Position numbers and translations under genes: made by a program
The notes under the pieces: generated by a model
Told to the model about the DNA's origin: nothing
Databases searched by the model: none
Seen by the model: the letters and a program-made list of their open reading frames with translations, nothing else
Assembly (NCBI GenBank): GCA_030267965.1
Contig: BRYA01000153.1
Coordinates: forward strand, 1-58,993
DNA length: 58,993 nt
Reading direction: 5' to 3'
Origin: Triparma columacea
Lineage: Eukaryota; Sar; Bolidophyceae; Parmales; Triparmaceae
Part shown: piece after piece, positions 13,309 through 24,485 of the stretch
Layout of the letters: every line of letters begins with the position of its first letter
How positions within the stretch are numbered: the stretch's first letter is position 1

Positions 13309-13424
13309 CTGCCATGAGCGAAGCGATGAGCGAAGCGATGAGCGAAACAATGTGTTAATGGATAAGGATTGCGGAGTCGAAGGGGGGGGGGATTTAACTC
13401 AGTTCGGGAATCATTTATGGGGGT

Positions 13425-13640
13425 GCGGCCACGCGCTGAACGCGATGTGCGCCTCGAGCGCCGCTGCCAACCGCGTCGACCGACTGCCGGTGGTCGGCCC
13501 ACACGGTTGCCGCTGCTGCAACACGCGAATGCACCGCTGCCGCCACGCCATCAACCACGCGTGCTCCGTCGGTGCCTCGGCGGCCGCGCCCTCGGCCACG
13601 CGCGCCGCCAACAGCGCCGCACGCTTCGCCTCGCAGGATG
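13425..13640. other. GC-rich island of foreign composition
   Basis: Three consecutive 60-base lines (13441-13620) contain 136 G/C of 180 (about 76%), against roughly half in the flanks. The minus strand reads as an Ala/Arg-rich open frame ending at 13411 with strong GC at third codon positions. I recognise no family. If the flanking exons are real, this lies inside an intron. Confidence 0.6.
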
Positions 13641-13753
13641 TTCACAGCTTTTACAACATAGATGTCACTGAGGTCTCGATTTAGATGCCTTCCGACACAA
13701 GTTTATCGCAAAATTGTCTCCGCAACACTATTTCTCTTGTTGTCCATTCTCAC

Positions 13754-13930
13754 CCTGTCTTTAAATTTCCGCTGCGATGGCGAGCGAGAATCATGGCGTC
13801 AATTAGAAAGGGCGAATGTAAATGCGACCAACCAAGCCGAGCATTGCTGGAAGGAGGTGAAGGAACAATTTGCGTCGTCCAGTATCCTATCCCTGTGTAA
13901 ACGTCCCTGAACGCGTCGTACAGTATTTTG
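13754..13930 (-). CDS. Candidate small exon between the two sAC-like genes
   Basis: A minus-strand open segment ends in a good donor (ACAGG/GTGAGAATG) that joins in phase to the acceptor at 13309. On the upstream side GGGCAG at 13931-13936 could be an acceptor in phase with the donor at 14622, but it lacks a pyrimidine tract. The translation matches no domain I know. It may be a 5' exon of the giant gene or a linker joining both sAC-like genes into one transcript. Confidence 0.25.
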
Positions 13931-13975
13931 CTGCCCGCCCCCTTCTTGTGGTTCGCCGAGTCTATGTAAGGCAGC

Positions 13976-14590
13976 TCGCAAGTGTCGCAAGTGTCGCAAG
14001 TGTCCGCAAGTGTCGCAAGTGTCGCAAGCATCGCAAGTGTTCGCAAGTGTCGCAAGTGTTCGCAAGTGTTCGCAAGTGTTCGCAAGTGTTCGCAAGTGTC
14101 GCAAGTGTCCGCAAGTGTCGCAAGTGTCGCAAGCATCGCAAGTGTTCGCAAGTGTCGCAAGTGTTCGCAAGTGTTCGCAAGTGTCGCAAGTGTTCGCAAG
14201 TGTCGCAAGTGTTCGCAAGTGTCGCAAGTGTCGCAAGTGTCGCAAGCATCGCAAGTGTTCGCAAGTGTCCGCAAGTGTCGCAAGTGTCGCAAGCATCGCA
14301 AGTGTTCGCAAGTGTCGCAAGTGTTCGCAAGTGTTCGCAAGTGTCACAAGTGTTCGCAAGTGTCGCAAGTGTTCGCAAGTGTCGCAAGTGTCGCAAGTGT
14401 CGCAAGCATCGCAAGTGTTCGCAAGTGTCGCAAGTGTTCGCAAGTGTCGCAAGTGTTCGCAAGTGTCGCAAGTCTTCGCAAGTGTCGCAAGTGTTCGCAA
14501 GTGTCGCAAGCGTCGCAAGTGCCCACAAGTGCCTGCAAGTGTCGCAAGTGTTGCAAGTGTCGCAAGTGTCGCAAGTGTCGCAAGCGTAGT
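13976..14590. repeat. Minisatellite 2, same 9-10 bp unit with higher-order structure
   Basis: About 615 bp of TGTCGCAAG, TGTTCGCAAG and CATCGCAAG units, the same core as minisatellite 1. Units are grouped into recurring blocks of roughly 100 bp in which CATCGCAAG marks a fixed position, showing block duplication after unit amplification. It lies just downstream of the last confident exon of the C1-C2 gene. Confidence 0.95.
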
Positions 14591-14618
14591 ACCCCTTCCC
14601 CCTCCCCCCCGTATCTTC

Positions 14619-17600
14619 TCACCTCTTCCTTGTGCTTCTCCTATTGGTTTGAGGGTCGCCATTAGCCAGAGGCAGGGAACTACCCGTGTGTCTAGAAAAC
14701 CTCGACGAAGTTCTTTGGAGATCTGGAGTGGCTTTGTTGATTTCGACTTCATCGGCCTTCTTCCTTGTGGTTCCGCCTATCTTTGGAACCTCTCTCTTTG
14801 TTTGGTCGTCACTTTGAGCCCGTATCCTCTTGCGTTCCATCTTAAAAGATTCGTCATTGCCCTTGCCGACTTGCCCTCCTGGTCCAGGACTCTTCATTTT
14901 GTTGATCATAGGGTTTTCTCTAGTCCTCTGTTTCGCCAACTTAGAAGGGGTGTTGACGTGGCCAATCTTCTTCGATTTGCTGTTTGCAGGGGTGACTGGA
15001 TTCCCGGAGGTGCCGCCCGGCTTGCCCGCAACTGCGTGACGTGCAGGAAGGGAAAGTGAAGGTTCGTGTCAATGGATGAAGTGAAGGAGAAAACACATAC
15101 AACTATTGTTCAAACGCCATCGCAGTACGCCATCGCAGTCTCCCTTCCCCCCCTCCCTCCCGATCCTTTTCGTCCCCCGCAAGCGTAGGCGCAAGCGTAG
15201 GCGCAGGCAGGCGCAAGCGTAGGCAGGCGCAGGCGCAAGCGTAGGCGCAAGCGTAGGCGCAAGCGAAGGCGCAGGCGCAGGCGCAAGCGTAGGCGCAAGC
15301 GTAGGCGCAGCAGGAGTAGGCGCAGGTGCAGGAGTACCCTCCCCTACGTTTCCCTCCCCCCCCCCCCCCCTCCTAACCCCAAACGTTCTACCACTGGTCC
15401 TCACCTGCTAGTTTGTTGCCGTTGTTGCCGATAGTGCTCTCAGTGCCGTTGGTGCCGTTAATGTCTCTGGTATCTTTGGTGCCGTTTGTGCCGTTGGTGC
15501 CGAACAACTTAGAAACTGATATGGCCCAGTCGAGGAGAATTGAAGAATGAAAAGAAGCCATGTTGTCAAACATTTGAGGGGGAGAGGACATGTCCGAGGT
15601 CTCATTAAGCCGGTCCGTCAGAACCGATCCCTTGAACTTCAAGCCGTTTACTACGTATGACTGAACAAGGCCCTTTCCCTTGAGGGCGATCTGCCCAATA
15701 TTTTCAAAAGCTATCTCAGTTGCGGCCGCATCAACGGAGGCCTTGTCAGCAAAGATGCGGTTGGTCTTCGCAGCCTTCCCCATGAGCCTAGCCGAGTGGT
15801 TCACCGAGTCACCTATCCACGTCATTTCGCGCCTAGAATGGTCCCCAACGGGACCAACGAAAACCTGGGCGGGAGAGGGCAAGGGGGAGGATTGGGTTGG
15901 TTTGATTTGCATAGCAGTTGGGAAGGGGTATCAAGGTGCAAAACACGGGGCACGTCATCTCGAGTTATACGAGTTGATTTTCAAGATAGAACTTACCTTT
16001 CCGGTGGCGATCCCCATGCCAAATTTAATGTCGAGCTCGGTGAAATTGTCCTTTATTTTAAGGGCGCAGCGACATGCCGCTAGGGTGTTGTTTTCCCTCC
16101 CTGAAAATATGATGATCGCGACCTGTCCCTTGTCATCCTGGAGAAATTGGCGAAGCACCCCATGGTATTTTCGGAGGGGCTCGTATATTGCGATGAAGGC
16201 TGACTGAAATGTGTCAAGGCTGTGCTGAGGATTCGAGCTAGTAAAATTTTTTGAGAACATGTTGACAAAGAGAGTCGTGCAAGTCTCGTGCCGAGAGAGT
16301 CGCGAGCGAGTGTAATCAGAGTAGGATGACGTCCGGGACCAAGTGTAAGAAATGTCTTTGATCTGCTCGTAGATGTGGGTATCAATGAAGGGTGAGAGCA
16401 GCTGCGGGAGGAGGGGAGTGGTCAAAGGTTATGGTGTTAGTCAGTCGTTATAACTACGGCGGTGACTCGTGAGACTATTGCTGCGCTCTCCTTACCTTGT
16501 TCTCCGTGTTACCGAATTTGAGAACCTTTGAATCCTGAATGTGCTGGAATTTTGATACATCTGTAGAGATACCGATTAGAATTTTCATCGACCCGTCGGT
16601 AGAGGCCTTAACCTTAACCAGGTCTTCTATGACCTGCCAGCACTCGTGAGACATGATGATCTCTCCAGGGTTGATTATCCTGTCGATCATCGCGACTTGT
16701 TTTATGGGCTCGCCAGAGATAAGGAACTCTGAGTGGTTATAGGTAGAGGAGTTCACGTAGTTACCGATCACTGTACCGAAGCCTAGCATTAGCTTAAGGT
16801 CCAATGTAACGCCCTGGGATGCGGGAGGTGGGTAGGGGAGCGTGAGACACTGGCGTCTTGAAAGCGCCCAACCTTAGCCATTTTCCTGGGTAGGTAGGTA
16901 ACAAGGGATCCCCGCCATTCTCTCCCAGTTCCTTCTTTTCTCGACCCCCCCACTGCCTCAAACCCCCACCCCCACTATCTCCTCTCAACTCACCTCTGCA
17001 GCCTTGAATCCTCTCAGTTTTTTCTGTAAATCCAGACAGCAGTCGGCCGCACTCGCGGCCATGCTCGTCATGAGGTTCTTCTGCTCCGCCAGGAACACAC
17101 ACATCAAAGCGTCCCCGCAGAACTTTACTACATCCCCCCCGTGCCTGTAAATCGATGTTATGGCAATGTTGAAAAACGCGTCCAAAGACTGCGACAGAGC
17201 GAAGAGAGTTGCGGGAAGGGTTGCGTTGGTGAGTAAATAATGTTACGTTACGCTTTCTGGCGACACATTTAGCAGCAGTGTCTAAAAAGGGTGCCTTCCA
17301 ACGTTAGCAACACCGTCGCGACTGCTCGGTTACTGTTTGGGTAATTTATCATTCCCGTTCTCACCTCGGACAGCTTCTCCGTCCCTAGCGTACCCTCCGA
17401 ACCCAGCTTTTGCGCCAGAGCCGTGTACCCGCTTATATCGACAAAAAGAAGGGTGGTGTGAGGGTGGACAGTGTAGTGGGGCTCGATTTTTGTGAGCTGA
17501 TCGCGGTTTATATGACTGATGACCATATTTGGGAGGAAGGTGCAGAGGAGCCGCGAAAGTCCTGTGTTTGAGTCGTCGACTTTGTCTTTCTTAGACTCGT

Positions 17601-19167
17601 CCTGGGAGTATGGGGTAGCAGCGAAGCGTCGAACGAATTGGGATTTACGTTAGTGATGTGTATGCATTGAATTGGGCGGCGAGCGTATAGAGGTGTGCGT
17701 TCGTAAGTTTTTTGTGAGAATGAAAATAGGTCAAAGTGGTGGTAGTGGTGGGGTGTCGACGGTCGTTTTATTTCTTGCGCCTTGGTAGGATTTAAGCGGG
17801 GTCTGCCCCGCACGTGGTTTTGCACCTCCCCCCCAAAAAAAGGGGGGGGGAGATGAAGAGGGAGAAGCGCAGGACTTCTTCGCTCTTCCCGACTCGACGG
17901 TACTTGTCTTGTCGCCCCTCTTTCATCGTCGCCTTTCTAACCTTCAGCTAATTTCTATTGCAACGTCGCAGCTTGTGGGCCCTTCCCCCCCTTCGAGCAT
18001 GTTCCTCACCTCCTTGCTCTTGACTAGCGGGACGAGTCTCCAGATTTCTTCGTTGAGTTTTTTCACTAATCGATCCCTCTCCTGAAGCTCTTTCTGATAG
18101 TTTTTAATCTTGGAGTCTGTGGAATTTCTACGGACTGAAAGCTCGCCTATTACTGAATCGTACATTTGCCTGAGTGAGGGGGGGGGGAGCAAATGGGGTT
18201 AAAATCAAGGTTTTATGCCAGACTGAGGGAGAGAGGGCGAGAGGCGGGTCACTAGCTCTACTGCTCTCGTTAATTCGCTTCGCATGTAGATCATTTTTGA
18301 GCTTATAGCTCTACGTGTCGCTCCGCATAGTCTTGGTGTCTAGCGTTACCGCTCCCCTTTCAATCTGCGCTCCCTTACGGTCTCCTCTCCCGCAGCCTTC
18401 CTCCCCCTTGACGTCACTCCCTCCGTGTGTGTATGTGTGTGTGTGTGTGTGTGTGCGTGCGTGCGCGCGCGCGCGTTTGTGTGTGTAAACCCTTCTCCCT
18501 CCCTAACCCTCCCTCTCCCTCCCCTTGGGCCTTATTTTTCGCCCCTCCCTCCACGTCTTCCTAAAAAGCTTCCTTTCACTCCCCTTCTCCTCACCTAATC
18601 TCCTCGTATTTCTCCTTCCAATCCCCCTCCCCCTCTGGCATCTTTTCGACCACCTCCCCGGTTTTAAGGGGCAAGCTCTCGTTCTCGTGGAAGCTGGTGT
18701 TCACATCCTCGCCCTCGACGACTTGATTTACGCTTGCCTCAAGAGACCGAGATGAGGGAGAGACTAGAGGATCATATGACGGGATGGAAGGGTCTTTGGG
18801 GGGCGGCGTGAAAAGTCCCCTGCGAATATGAGCGTGAACGAATCGGAGAGGGAGGGGTGGGGTGGGTCAGGAGGGAAGAGAGACATTAAAGCGGAGAAAG
18901 GGAAGGCGAGCCCTGTCCGATGTGCAACCTGCAGCAACCGTCTCTCCGCTACTCGGCGGGAGGTGTAAATTGGTTTTGGTTTTTGTCATCTGCTCTTGGA
19001 TCTTACCTGTGATCCTGAAGCTGCGTGCCAGAATTGGCCATCCCATTCTCCATCACGGGGGCGGGTTCGGATGTCTCTTCAAGGGATGGGTCGTGGGCTG
19101 AGTTGCTGGGGATCAAGTTAGACACAGAAGAAGAGAGGTCTGAGGCATCATGTAACCCTGACGACAT
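14619..19167 (-). CDS. Soluble adenylyl cyclase-like protein with intact C1-C2 pair
   Basis: Nine exons in phase, 857 aa: 19007-19167, 18595-18819, 18010-18169, 17365-17601, 16994-17188, 16496-16813, 15997-16401, 15405-15864, 14619-15031. It would make cAMP from ATP; sAC enzymes are soluble and typically bicarbonate-regulated. Residues 1-180 are a Ser-rich leader plus a charged, probably coiled-coil stretch. C1 has both metal-binding Asp: LLFVDISG (Asp about 237) and KFCGDAL (Asp about 287). C1 continues with LGFGTVIG and FLISGEP. C2 begins near 433, has the DDKG segment, and carries WIGDSVN and SARL with the transition-state Asn (about 589) and Arg (about 593). A Lys/Arg-rich tail ends the protein. 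No NTPase/TPR region follows, unlike full-length sAC. The final AGGTGA is both a stop codon and a good donor, so the message could continue toward the giant gene. Confidence 0.85.
15178..15322. repeat. Minisatellite 3, 6/12-bp unit (GCAAGCGTAGGC)n
   Basis: Alternating hexamers GCAAGC, GTAGGC and GCAGGC form a roughly 12-bp tandem array. It lies in intron 8 of the C1-C2 cyclase gene (15032-15404 on the minus strand), beside long C runs at 15345-15371. It shares the GCAAG core with minisatellites 1 and 2. Confidence 0.93.
18424..18487. repeat. Dinucleotide microsatellite (TG)n-(CG)n
   Basis: Alternating purine/pyrimidine tract: TG repeats, then GCGTGCGTGCGCGCGCGCGCG, then TG again. It is in intron 2 of the C1-C2 cyclase gene. 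Such sequences can adopt Z-DNA under supercoiling. Confidence 0.9.
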
Positions 19168-19982
19168 AACCTCTTATCAGACCGGACAGCTGATGATGTC
19201 GTCAATAAGTGAGAGGTACTATTCCGGAGCGTTGGGTTTGCGTTCGAAGTCTACAGGGATTAGCTTTTGGAGGATGGGAGTAGGTGGGCACGACGGGGAG
19301 GGGGGGGGGATAGGATTTCTCTTCTAATTGACCAAATGCGTCGGGAATGATGGATTGATTGTACAATGAGTAGTAATGTAAGTGGATCGCTTATAGGGAA
19401 GAGCTAGATTCGAAGTTTTTGGCCTGGTTTAGGCAAAGACAGGGTTAACGCAGTTGGGGGGGATTGAGGGATGTCTTGAACCCTAACAGAGGTTCTGCGA
19501 CGACTTTGATGGGTTTGGTGGACTGTATGTGGGAGGTTGTTCAATAGGAGGAAGAGTCGGGGGTGATGAGGTGATTCAATGCCTAGAACAACCTACAAAT
19601 CTTTCAATAACCTCTTTTAAGTCCGGATCAAAGCAGTTTCATTGTAATTGGGATTGGGTTAATAATAACAGATTGGCTTTTCGGCGTGTCAAACAATCTG
19701 CGAGAAGGGCATGTCGACTTGTCTCAGTGTAGCACAAGATGAGGGAGCAACTTGACGTCCAATCTCCCCCTATTATCCCCCCATACTCCCTAAAGTGCCC
19801 AAGCGCTGCTCAAACAGGCGAAACGTTTAGAAATTTACGATAATGTCTCCAGTTTATGTTTCGCCTTCGCTGACGTACTTTTTCAGGGCTCGTTTCGCCT
19901 TGATTGAGTTTCCTTTTTAAAGATTCCCTCTGGTTGACTTTGCGACATTTGCGACTTTGTGGACATCACAAATTGTATCTTT
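19168..19982. promoter_or_regulatory. Divergent intergenic region, sAC-like gene / VTC4
   Basis: The 815 bp between the start codon of the cyclase gene (minus) and that of VTC4 (plus) must hold both promoters. It is mixed composition with one G run near 19303. I see no conserved gene, RNA or clear core element. Confidence 0.5.
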
Positions 19983-22598
19983 ATGGTCAAATTTGGGGCG
20001 TATTTGGCTCAAAACATTGACCCAACGATATCAGTGGATGAGTATCTGAACTATAATGAGCTTAAGGGCGTCATAAAGCGATTGACAGAGAAAAAATTGG
20101 GGGTAAGTCAAGCTTGACCACTGGCGCTTGGAGTGCATCAACTTCAAATTTGGCAGACTAGATTCAGATATACATGTTTTATATCAATCGTCAGTTTTGA
20201 GGTGGCTTAGTGCTCCTGTAAAACGATAGTCTATCCCCAATTCTGCTCGTTGCCCGAGTTTTATTCTGTTGTCACCTGCTGCATGGCATTGGGCTTTTGT
20301 TTGAGTCCTTTGTTGCCCGTCCTTTGTTGCCCTTTTGTCTCCCTTGCGGTCATATATACGTGTTAGGAATGAATATTGAGATACGTATTGATATAACGAA
20401 ATCCTAACCCCCTCCTCGCTCCCCCCATACAAACCCGCCACCAGTCGGTCGCAAACGCATCGTCCAGAATGGTATCACTAACAATGCCACCACCTACAGA
20501 CCTCCACGGTCGCCCAATGACAGACCTGCAGTCGGGGGTTGAGCAAATAACTCAGGAGCACTTCTTCAAGATGATGGACAGGGAGCTCGAGAAGGTCGAG
20601 AATTACACCACTACCAAGGTTAGGGAGATTAGGGAAGAGCTGGAGAGAGTGGATGCTCTAATTAGGGACTTCAAGGGTGGCAAAGGTGACGGTGTCGGCC
20701 TCAAGGACGCCGTCGACCGTATAGGTAACGAGTTCCTCAAGCTGGAGAAGTACGTGAACCTCAACTTCACAGGCTTCCACAAGATCCTCAAGAAGCACGA
20801 CAAGAACCTGCCGAACCAGTGCAAGTCCTTCTACGTGGGAAGGATGCACTCGCAGGCGTGGGTGAGGGGGGACTACTCGGACATCGTGGTCAGGTTGAGC
20901 AAGTTCTATAGCGAACTTAGGGGCGACCATGCCGCCAAGGAGAATGACACCGGCAGCCAGGCCTTTATGAGGTCCACCACCAAGTACTGGGTGAGCACCG
21001 AGGACATCAGCAAGGTCAAGTACGCTGTCCTCCAACACCTCCCCGTGTTCCTCCAAAAGACTGCCACGGGGGAGACCGACTCCCAACTCACCAATTCAGT
21101 GTACCTGGACAACTCCAACCTCGAGCTTTACCACGGCCGCCTGGACAAAACCCCGGGGGCCATTGCCCTTCGCCTGCGTTGGTACGGCAACGGCGCCCCT
21201 GAGACGGTGTTTGTCGAGAGGAAGACCCACAGGGACACCTGGACCGGTGAAGTGAGCGTCAAAGAAAGGTTCATCATCAAGGAGAAGGAGGTCAAGAACA
21301 TCATGGCGGGAACCTACGACATTGAGGAGGCCAAGAGGAAGATGAAGGAGAAGGGAAAGTCCAAGGAGGAGATCGCAGACTGGGAGCTCCTGGTCAGGGA
21401 AATAACCCAGGCCGTGAACACCAAGATTTGCGTGCCGACGATGAGGACGCAGTACATGAGGACGGCATTTCAGATCCCTTTCGACGCGACCGTTAGGGTC
21501 AGCCTCGACACAAACCTCTGCATGATCTCAGAGAGGGGGTACGACCTCGAGGGGGGCAAAAGATGGCACAGGGACGAGGCCAAGCCCATCAAGGAAAACG
21601 AGATTGCCAGGTTCCCCCACGCCGTCCTGGAGATCAAACTCGAGGTTAAGGAGGGACAGAGCACGCCAGAATGGGTCGAGCAACTGCAGAACTCGGGAAT
21701 GCTTTACGAGGTCCACAAATTCAGCAAGGTGAGAGTTGGGCAATAAGGGTTAGAGACAGCTATGATGACAATTCCAAGCGCTCTAACGCAACCCTTCGGT
21801 CGTCATCGCTTTGCCCCTCCCCCCGCGCAGTTCATCCATGGATGCGCCACGCTGCTGCCGGACGACGTCCAGGCCGTACCCTATTGGGTCGACGACGCCA
21901 GCCTCGTGGAGTCCATTACCGCCTCTGGTGCGAAGCACATCTTAACGTCCCCTCAGGACGAAGCCGACGAATTCGGGGACAGGAGTGCGGCGGGACCCGG
22001 GGCGAACCAAATTTACCCGCACCTCCTGCCCCATGGCACGACCACGGAGAGGGCGGAGGTAGGCCTGACCGACGCGAGAACGAGCGGGCAGAAGATTGCG
22101 GGTAACCCAGGAGACAAACTGGGGGCAGAATACACCAACTTTGGCATGAACTACGGTTATGACACAGACGAGGACGAGGAGGTCTCCTGCTGGCCCACCA
22201 ACTGCTGCTATGGGTACCAGATCGAGACCGCCGCCCCCACCAGCATCCAGAAGGTCGAGCCCAAGACCTTCTTCGCCAACGAGAGGACGTTCATCCACTG
22301 GCTCCACATGGCCGTGCTCCTGAGCGGGGTGGCATCCGGTATCCTGGCGTTCTCGCAGCCTGGGAGCTTCAGCCAGTGGTACGGCGTGCTGCTGCTCCCG
22401 GTGAGCATGTTCTTCTGCCTATACGCGCTGCACACATTCCTCTGGAGAGCAGAAAGGATCAGGATTAGGATACCGGGGAGGTGGGACGACCCGTTAGGAC
22501 CGGTCGTGCTTGCCGCTATCATGATTGGTGTGCTCAGCCTCAACTTTGTGGTTGAATTTTGGACCATCGTCAAGAAAGATACTGAACAAGGGCTGTAG
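19983..22598 (+). CDS. VTC4: Vacuolar transporter chaperone 4, polyphosphate polymerase
   Basis: Three exons in phase (19983-20102, 20445-21728, 21831-22598), 723 aa, close to yeast Vtc4. It polymerises ATP gamma-phosphate into polyphosphate and feeds it across the vacuole/acidocalcisome membrane. The SPX domain begins MVKFGAYL, with YLNYNELK and KILKKHDKNL supplying the inositol-pyrophosphate-binding Lys cluster. The TTM tunnel domain has SVYLDN near 258, RLRWYG near 283, VFVERKTH near 298, AVLEIKLE near 434 and the Lys of HKFSK near 465. Three C-terminal membrane segments (about 622-643, 655-677, 690-715) form the VTC/DUF202-type anchor. All expected catalytic residues are present. The exon 1 splice recovers the SPX start that the long exon lacks. 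Confidence 0.95.
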
Positions 22599-22833
22599 CA
22601 ACAGAGGGGATTTGAAGGTTTGTAATTTAATTGAATGGTTCAGTAGTAGCTTGGTTACGGATTAGTTGTTATATTTTTTTGCTATGGCGTTCTCTTTGTC
22701 TCCCCCCCCCCCCTTCCCCACTCTGGGACCCACCCGAAAAAGGGAAGTAATTTTCTTGAACAAATCAAACAAAAACTTATCCTTCATACCTGGACCCAAG
22801 CTCTCTGACTCTGTTGTGTAAAAACGCGGTATC

Positions 22834-24391
22834 ATGGGCATCGTCAACCTATTGTTGGACAACACGGTGTTTCAAAAGAGAGAAGCAAAAGCTGTCCTAG
22901 CATGTATGGCGATTCGTGGTGGGGGTTTTAGTGCTTACATGTGAGTAGTTTTTGTCATCGTCATCTCATTCGCCCCTCATGGGCTGACTCTTGTCACTTC
23001 CGCCCTCATTTAGATTCATGCAGGTGTCTATCATTTCAATTGCCTACACCAGTCTCAACTGCACCACAACAGGCAAACATATTGCTGTCAACCAGACTGT
23101 GACTGAGGCCGAGGACGCTCAAATAGACTGTAAAGCGGATTTCCCCGGCACTTCTTTGCCCGTCGTGTCCGGATTTCTCATCCTCAGCGCAATTTCCAAC
23201 ATTATTTCTATGCTGTCACTCCCCATCCTTGGAGCAGCTGCGGACTCCACCCCCCGAAGGAGGCTGTTCACGCTAGGGACGCTGTGCGTATATGTTATAT
23301 ATCAGCTTCCTCTGGCCTTTGTAAATGAGTCGAATTGGGCCGTTTTTGTCATTGCGCTTCTTTTTGGCGTTCAATTCATTCGTGAGTTTCACGACCCGTG
23401 CCTCACGGCTTACTGCTCGGAAATAGCGGAGGGGGAGGGGGAGCTCGTCTCCCTGCAGAGTATCGGTCGAACTGTCGAGCTAGTCTCAATGTTGTTGTTT
23501 TTATTGGTTGTTGGGGTTTTGGGGAGCATCACCGAATTGGACGTCTCTGGGACTGCGTCCATGGGCAACCTCGTCTTCGTGTGTATCGCGCTCCCTATGC
23601 TCGGCTACGCTTCAATGCATCTGTTGACGAGGCCTGCCCTACGCAAGAGGGGGAAGGGGGGAAAACTCTTCGACCCCGTGTTTCAGCTTTGCCATACAAT
23701 AAAGCTCCTATGGCAAAAAGACCGGTCGCTGCTGCAGCTCTTGGTGGGCGTGGCTTGCATATACGCTGGGACCGGCGGGGTTATTTTCCTGACACCCGTT
23801 TACGCCATGCAGCAGCTGAATGTAAAGAATCCGACCAATTTGGTTGGCTTGACGATGCTCTCTTCGATTCCTGGGTCCTTGATAGCCAATTGGGCTGGCA
23901 AAGTGTGGGGAACGAAGTCTGCTCTCGTAAAACTGAGCCTCCTTCTTATTGCAAGCATTGTTTCCATGGTCCTCTTTGTCGTCGACAAAGAGAGCATTGG
24001 CTTTATCTACCCGCTGACAGTCAGTGCGGGGATTGCCCTGGGAGGTATTCACCCCATGCTAACATCTTTGTACATAACAGCGATTCCCGCTGGGCAAGAA
24101 GTGGAGATGCAGGGGATTTATTTATTCTTTGCGCAGTCCCTGAACTTTGTGCCAAATTTGTGGTTCGGCTATTGCGTGGACGCAAAGCTGGGTGGTGCAG
24201 GAAACTCGCGCAGGTTCGGCCTGAGCATAATAGTGGTGCTTCTGCTTGTCGCCGTATTGCTCTGTGGGCCTTTCTTTGATGAAAAGGCGGCCAAGGAAAG
24301 GGCGTCAAGCACCGCCCACATGCGTTTCAGGGCGGAGGGCAGCAATCGCAGCCAGCGAGGAGACACGAGCAAGGTAACTCCATCGGGATAG
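22834..24391 (+). CDS. MFS transporter, Atg22/UMF1-like
   Basis: Two exons (22834-22940, 23014-24391), 494 aa. It is a polytopic major-facilitator protein. The motif LPILGAAADSTPRRR after an early helix is the loop 2-3 signature of the Atg22/UMF1 branch. CLTAYCSEIAEGEGELVSLQ resembles the following YLPEIA-type segment of that branch. Atg22 exports amino acids from the vacuole in yeast; the substrate here is unknown. The first luminal loop has Cys residues and N-glycosylation sequons. It follows VTC4 in the same orientation, 235 bp downstream, so both may serve the vacuole, but co-regulation is inference. Confidence 0.75.
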
Positions 24392-24485
24392 GTTATGTGC
24401 TAATGGAAAAATAAGTAATGTGTATGTTTTTGACGAAAAGGAAGGATTTTTTTAGGAACGAACCTGGGATTCCGCTCATTTTCCG

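Noticed and set aside
12542..13358. Long plus-strand ORFs across minisatellite 1 and the following 350 bp
   Set aside because: Most of the length is 9-bp repeat open in every frame. The remaining part overlaps a minus-strand exon with better splice signals and phase to the sAC-like gene.
12590..14590. CRISPR-like appearance of the repeat arrays
   Set aside because: Units are contiguous 9-10 bp with no unique spacers, in a eukaryotic chromosome end; these are minisatellites.
13799..15059. Long repetitive ORFs on both strands over minisatellite 2
   Set aside because: They arise because a 9-bp unit without stops repeats in frame; no domain or non-repeat conservation is present.
18240..18340. 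Possible tRNA-like stretch in a sAC-gene intron
   Set aside because: I could not form an acceptor stem, T-arm and anticodon arm in the right spacing.
23398..24279. 293-codon plus-strand ORF inside the MFS gene
   Set aside because: It overlaps the transporter in another frame and has no family motif; the transporter frame carries the Atg22/UMF1 signature.
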